From NCBI GenBank assembly GCA_900549455.1, contig UROM01000091.1, forward strand, positions 1 through 7,205: a stretch of DNA of 7,205 bases. Direction: 5' to 3'. This document shows positions 5,217 to 7,205 of the stretch, piece by piece. Source of the DNA: an uncultured Collinsella sp. GTDB taxonomy: Bacteria; Actinomycetota; Coriobacteriia; Coriobacteriales; Coriobacteriaceae. The notes beneath the pieces were generated by a model that was not told the origin of the DNA, made no database searches, and worked only from the letters and a program-made list of their open reading frames with translations. Numbering within the stretch: the first letter of the stretch is position 1; every line of letters begins with the position of its first letter. Position numbers and translations under genes: made by a program.

Positions 5217-6269
5217 ATGATCACTTCCGAGCTTTTCGGCACCGCGCCGTGCGGTACCCCCGTTCATCGTTACACCCTCAACGGGCCCGAGATCTGCGTT
5301 CGCATTATGGACTATGGCGCCACCGTGTTGGGCATCGACGTGCCCGACATCCCCGGCAACGTGCGCGATGTGGTGCTGGGCTTCGATAAGCTCGAGGATT
5401 ACTTTGACAACCCCGCCTGCTTTGGCGCGACCATCGGCCCTGTGGCCAACCGCACTGCGGGTGCAACGATCACCATCGCCGGCACGGACTGGCACATGCC
5501 GGCCAACGAAGGCGTCAACAACCTGCACAGCGATCTTGAGCATGGCCTGCACAAGCGCGTGTGGGATGTTGAGCTCGACGAGGCCCACAATGCCGTGCGC
5601 ATGACCACCTCGCTTGAGGACGGTGAGCTGGGCCTTCCCGGCAACCGCACCTTTACGGCCGTGTTTACCGTGACGCGCACCGGCGTCTTCCGCATCGAGT
5701 ATGGCTGCGAGAGCGACCGCGCCACGTACGTGTCCATGACCAACCACACGTACTTTAACCTTGCCGGTCATAACGCCGGCATGGACTGTGAGCACTTCTT
5801 TGTTGCCAACGCCGCCCACTACCTGCCCATTAACGAGCAGAACATCCCCACCGGCGAGATTGCTGCGGTCGAGGGCACGCCGTTTGACTTCCGTGAGCTG
5901 CACCCCGTCGCCCCCGGTATGGAAGCCGACGACCCGCAGATTAAGCAGGCCCGTGGCTACGATCACTGCCTGTGCATCGATGGCTATCAGTACGGCCGTA
6001 ATCTGCGCCGCGCGATGCACGTCGAGGAGATGTGGACCGGCCGCGAGCTGGACTACTACACCACCGCGCCGGGCGTTCAGCTCTACACCGGCAACTGGCT
6101 GGGCGACGAGCACGCCAAGGATGATGCTAGCTATGGCTGGGGCGCCGGCTTTGCCCTCGAGGCCGAGATGTACCCCGACACGCCGCACCAGCCGCTGTTC
6201 CCGCAGGGCATTGTGGGCCCGGGTCACCCCTACAGCAATGTGATCGAATACCACTTTATGAGGCACTAA
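5217..6269 (+). CDS. galM: Aldose 1-epimerase (galactose mutarotase)
   Basis: This enzyme interconverts alpha and beta anomers of free aldoses such as galactose or glucose and feeds the Leloir pathway; it is cytoplasmic, with no signal peptide seen. The 350-residue length is normal. Family motifs appear in order: FGATIGPVANR (69-79), NNLHSDLEHGLHKRVW (101-116) with substrate-binding His104, MTNHTYFNLAG (174-184) with catalytic-acid His177, GYDHCL, PGVQLYTGNW, and FALEAEMYPDTPHQPLFP with the catalytic base at Glu315. The usual NHLHGG and LETQ motifs are slightly altered here (NNLHSD, LEAE), but the catalytic residues remain. ATG 5217 is chosen because AGGA lies 5 bases upstream; an extension to GTG 5157 would add 20 poorly fitting residues. 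It stands alone, divergent from the DeoR gene, with its own terminator. No galK, galT or galE is in the window. Confidence 0.93.
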   Translation: MITSELFGTAPCGTPVHRYTLNGPEICVRIMDYGATVLGIDVPDIPGNVRDVVLGFDKLEDYFDNPACFGATIGPVANRTAGATITIAGTDWHMPANEGVNNLHSDLEHGLHKRVWDVELDEAHNAVRMTTSLEDGELGLPGNRTFTAVFTVTRTGVFRIEYGCESDRATYVSMTNHTYFNLAGHNAGMDCEHFFVANAAHYLPINEQNIPTGEIAAVEGTPFDFRELHPVAPGMEADDPQIKQARGYDHCLCIDGYQYGRNLRRAMHVEEMWTGRELDYYTTAPGVQLYTGNWLGDEHAKDDASYGWGAGFALEAEMYPDTPHQPLFPQGIVGPGHPYSNVIEYHFMRH

Positions 6270-6297
6270 GCCCATAACGCGACATATCGCACAGCAG

Positions 6298-6330
6298 CGC
6301 CCGCCGACACCACCGCCGACGGGCGTTTTT
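6298..6330 (+). terminator. Intrinsic terminator of galM
   Basis: CGCCCG (6298-6303) pairs with CGGGCG (6320-6325) around a 16-base C-rich loop, followed by TTTTT (6326-6330). It begins 28 bases after the galM stop. The stem is short but GC-only, and the U-tract is clear. Confidence 0.7.
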
Positions 6331-6334
6331 CTAC

Positions 6335-6365
6335 CTAGTCATTGGGGACGTTCTTAAATGACTAG
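6335..6365. repeat. 9-bp inverted repeat around GGGGACGTTCTT, overlapping the EIIB 3' end
   Basis: CTAGTCATT (6335-6343) and AATGACTAG (6357-6365) are perfectly complementary around a 13-base loop containing GGGGACGTTCTT. The right arm encodes the last residues of the EIIB gene, whose stop codon is at 6354-6356. I recall similar GGGGACGTTCTT palindromes as dispersed intergenic repeats in other bacterial genomes, but could not check this. It may also act as the EIIB transcript end. Confidence 0.65.
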
Positions 6366-6833
6366 TTGGATGGGGTCGGGGTTGGAGCTGGGGAGGTAGC
6401 GAATCTCAAGTTCTATGCCGAGTTCTTGCAGCTCTTTGAAGGTGGCGGCGTCTGCCTCGTCTACGGCAACGGCGGGCGTTATGGGGCGCTTGCCCTCCCC
6501 TGCTTGCATGTGACCAATGCTGATCTTGGTGATGGGCACACCGCCCTTAACCAGCGCGAGTGCATCGGAGGGTGAGGCCACCATGATCAGAATCCACTGA
6601 CGCGGCGTTGCGGTATGAATGATGTCGATGGTCCTTTGCACCGAGAAAAACCGCGTCCAAACGCCTTCTGGCGCCGCCACCCTCATGGGTGCCCATTGGC
6701 GCGAATCCGCCGCGATCTCATCGTTGACGATTAAGACAAGGTTGGAACCCACAGCCTCGTTCCACAGCTCAACGTCTTGCCCGTAAATGAAACGATCATC
6801 GATACGCGTGAGAAGGATCTTGAGTTGAGCCAT
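6354..6833 (-). CDS. Solitary PTS EIIB of the mannose/fructose/sorbose family lacking the phosphorylation histidine
   Basis: This 159-residue protein matches the full length of a IIB(Man/Sor) domain. Motifs include KILLTRIDDRFIYGQ (5-19), NLVLIVNDEIAAD (31-43), EGVWTRFFSVQ (56-66), LVKGGVPITKISIG (94-107) and ELGIELEIRYLP near the end. In this family the motif is normally RLIHGQV and its His accepts phosphate from EIIA. Here the position is Tyr17 (codon TAC, 6785-6783), followed by Asp20 in place of the usual Val. The usual GNMH is GHMQ (107-110). The frame is intact, so this is not an obvious pseudogene. No IIA, IIC or IID gene is nearby. ATG 6833 (weak GGGG upstream) fits the family start; ATG 6860 would add nine residues without a ribosome site. 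It may be a regulatory or decoy IIB, or an early-stage decaying gene; both are inferences. Confidence 0.88.
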   Translation of the reverse strand: MAQLKILLTRIDDRFIYGQDVELWNEAVGSNLVLIVNDEIAADSRQWAPMRVAAPEGVWTRFFSVQRTIDIIHTATPRQWILIMVASPSDALALVKGGVPITKISIGHMQAGEGKRPITPAVAVDEADAATFKELQELGIELEIRYLPSSNPDPIQLVI

Positions 6834-6972
6834 GGCTGCCCCATTCTGTTTGAGACCCATACGAGCGGGACGTCGGCCACCAACTCAACAGCAGGTCAAA
6901 CGCCAAATGGGTGCCACAGACATCACACCTCTAATATTAGTGCATTTAAAGTGAGAAAAGCCGTCAGAACAC

Positions 6973-7001
6973 TTGCGCGGATTTGCGATGTCCCGTATCA
7001 T
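6973..7001 (+). promoter_or_regulatory. Promoter candidate for the tRNA gene
   Basis: TTGCGC (6973-6978) and TATCAT (6996-7001, 5/6 match) are separated by 17 bases, placing the start about 33 bases before the mature tRNA. The leader contains a small hairpin, TGACGC (7012-7017) with GCGTCA (7025-7030). Confidence 0.5.
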
Positions 7002-7040
7002 AGACAGCCGTTGACGCCTCAGTTGCGTCACCACATGGCC

Positions 7041-7116
7041 GCCAGCGTAGCTCAGTTGGTAGAGCACCGCTCTCGTAAAGCGGGGGTCACCGGTTCGAGC
7101 CCGGTCGCTGGCTCCA
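7041..7116 (+). tRNA. tRNA-Thr (anticodon CGU), CCA encoded
   Basis: All four arms of the cloverleaf can be drawn. The acceptor GCCAGCG (7041-7047) pairs perfectly with CGCTGGC (7106-7112), followed by discriminator T and an encoded CCA. The D-stem is GCTC/GAGC. The anticodon stem CCGCT/AGCGG holds loop CTCGTAA with anticodon CGT at 7074-7076, which reads the threonine codon ACG. The T-stem ACCGG/CCGGT encloses TTCGAGC. It has its own promoter candidate and terminator, so it is probably a single-gene transcript. Confidence 0.97.
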
Positions 7117-7127
7117 TTGCACAAGAT

Positions 7128-7150
7128 AGCCGCCTTCGGGCGGCTTTTTT
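7128..7150 (+). terminator. Intrinsic terminator of the tRNA-Thr gene
   Basis: AGCCGCC (7128-7134), a TTCG tetraloop and GGCGGCT (7139-7145) form a perfect 7-bp stem followed by a run of T to 7150. It starts 11 bases after the CCA end. The right terminal repeat begins at the very next base. Confidence 0.95.
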
Positions 7151-7205
7151 GTTCAAGACTTTAGTCTGCTGGCCGCGCAGCGGCCAGCTTTAAACCACCC
7201 GCTAC
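7151..7205 (+). repeat. Right copy of 55-bp terminal inverted repeat with internal hairpin
   Basis: This is the exact reverse complement of bases 1-55. The internal hairpin is GCTGGCCGC (7168-7176), loop GCA, GCGGCCAGC (7180-7188), followed by TTTAAAC, which could give weak terminator function. GACTTTAGTC (7157-7166) is a second small palindrome. It directly abuts the T-tract of the tRNA terminator and, like the left copy, is oriented with transcription running into it from the GTTCAAGAC side. Confidence 0.85.

Noticed and set aside
5115..6275. Minus-strand open frame of 386 codons opposite galM
   Set aside because: It is a shadow of a GC-rich gene; composition is Val/Ala/Gly/His-rich with no domain pattern, while galM on the plus strand has all catalytic motifs.
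6885..7124. Minus-strand open frame of 79 codons with a SDRARTGDPRFTRAVLYQLSYAG-type ending
   Set aside because: It runs antisense through the tRNA-Thr gene; this peptide pattern is a well-known artefact of translating the reverse strand of tRNAs.
7041..7205. tRNA-linked integration site (att) of a mobile element
   Set aside because: No integrase is present and the 55-bp repeat does not copy the tRNA 3' end; it only follows the terminator.

Overview
The window most resembles the chromosome of a gut-dwelling, moderately high-GC Gram-positive, perhaps a Coriobacteriia member such as Collinsella. This is an inference from the mix of PTS permeases, GntR/DeoR sugar regulators, clear Shine-Dalgarno sites, a CCA-encoding tRNA gene and abundant intergenic palindromes; no taxonomic marker gene is present. 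The sequence begins and ends with the same 55 bases in opposite orientation, so it is probably a complete assembly contig that stopped at a repeat, or less likely an invertible segment.

Region 1 (1-3893) is a sugar-uptake divergon. On the minus strand lies a lactose/cellobiose-family PTS permease with fused IIC and IIB domains (130-1824), followed by a strong intrinsic terminator. Diverging from it across 356 bases are a TIM-barrel-like protein of a conserved uncharacterised family (2181-3101) and a GntR/HutC-type regulator with a UTRA domain (3174-3893). The divergent spacer holds one promoter candidate per direction, a 12-bp inverted pair of identical motifs, and a further palindrome just downstream of each predicted transcription start. 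The reading is that the GntR protein controls both arms in response to a sugar phosphate. No EIIA gene is present, so phosphate must come from an EIIA encoded elsewhere.

Region 2 (3894-4245) is non-coding and lies between two converging genes. It holds three tandem long palindromes, each exactly 55 bases from TCTC to GAGA with about 80-base periodicity, then a further GC-rich inverted repeat. No gene is seen there.

Region 3 (4246-6330) is visibly richer in G+C. It holds a DeoR-family repressor (minus strand, GTG start) divergent from an aldose 1-epimerase (galM), which ends in an intrinsic terminator. The DeoR protein probably controls its own promoter and perhaps galM.

Region 4 (6331-7205) holds a solitary mannose/sorbose-family PTS EIIB on the minus strand, whose stop codon lies at the edge of a small inverted repeat. 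Its phosphorylation-site histidine is replaced by tyrosine, so it is unlikely to be a normal phosphocarrier. A tRNA-Thr(CGU) with its own promoter and terminator follows, and then the right copy of the terminal repeat. The most unusual items are the His-less orphan EIIB, the triple palindrome array, and the terminal inverted repeats that each directly follow a transcription terminator.
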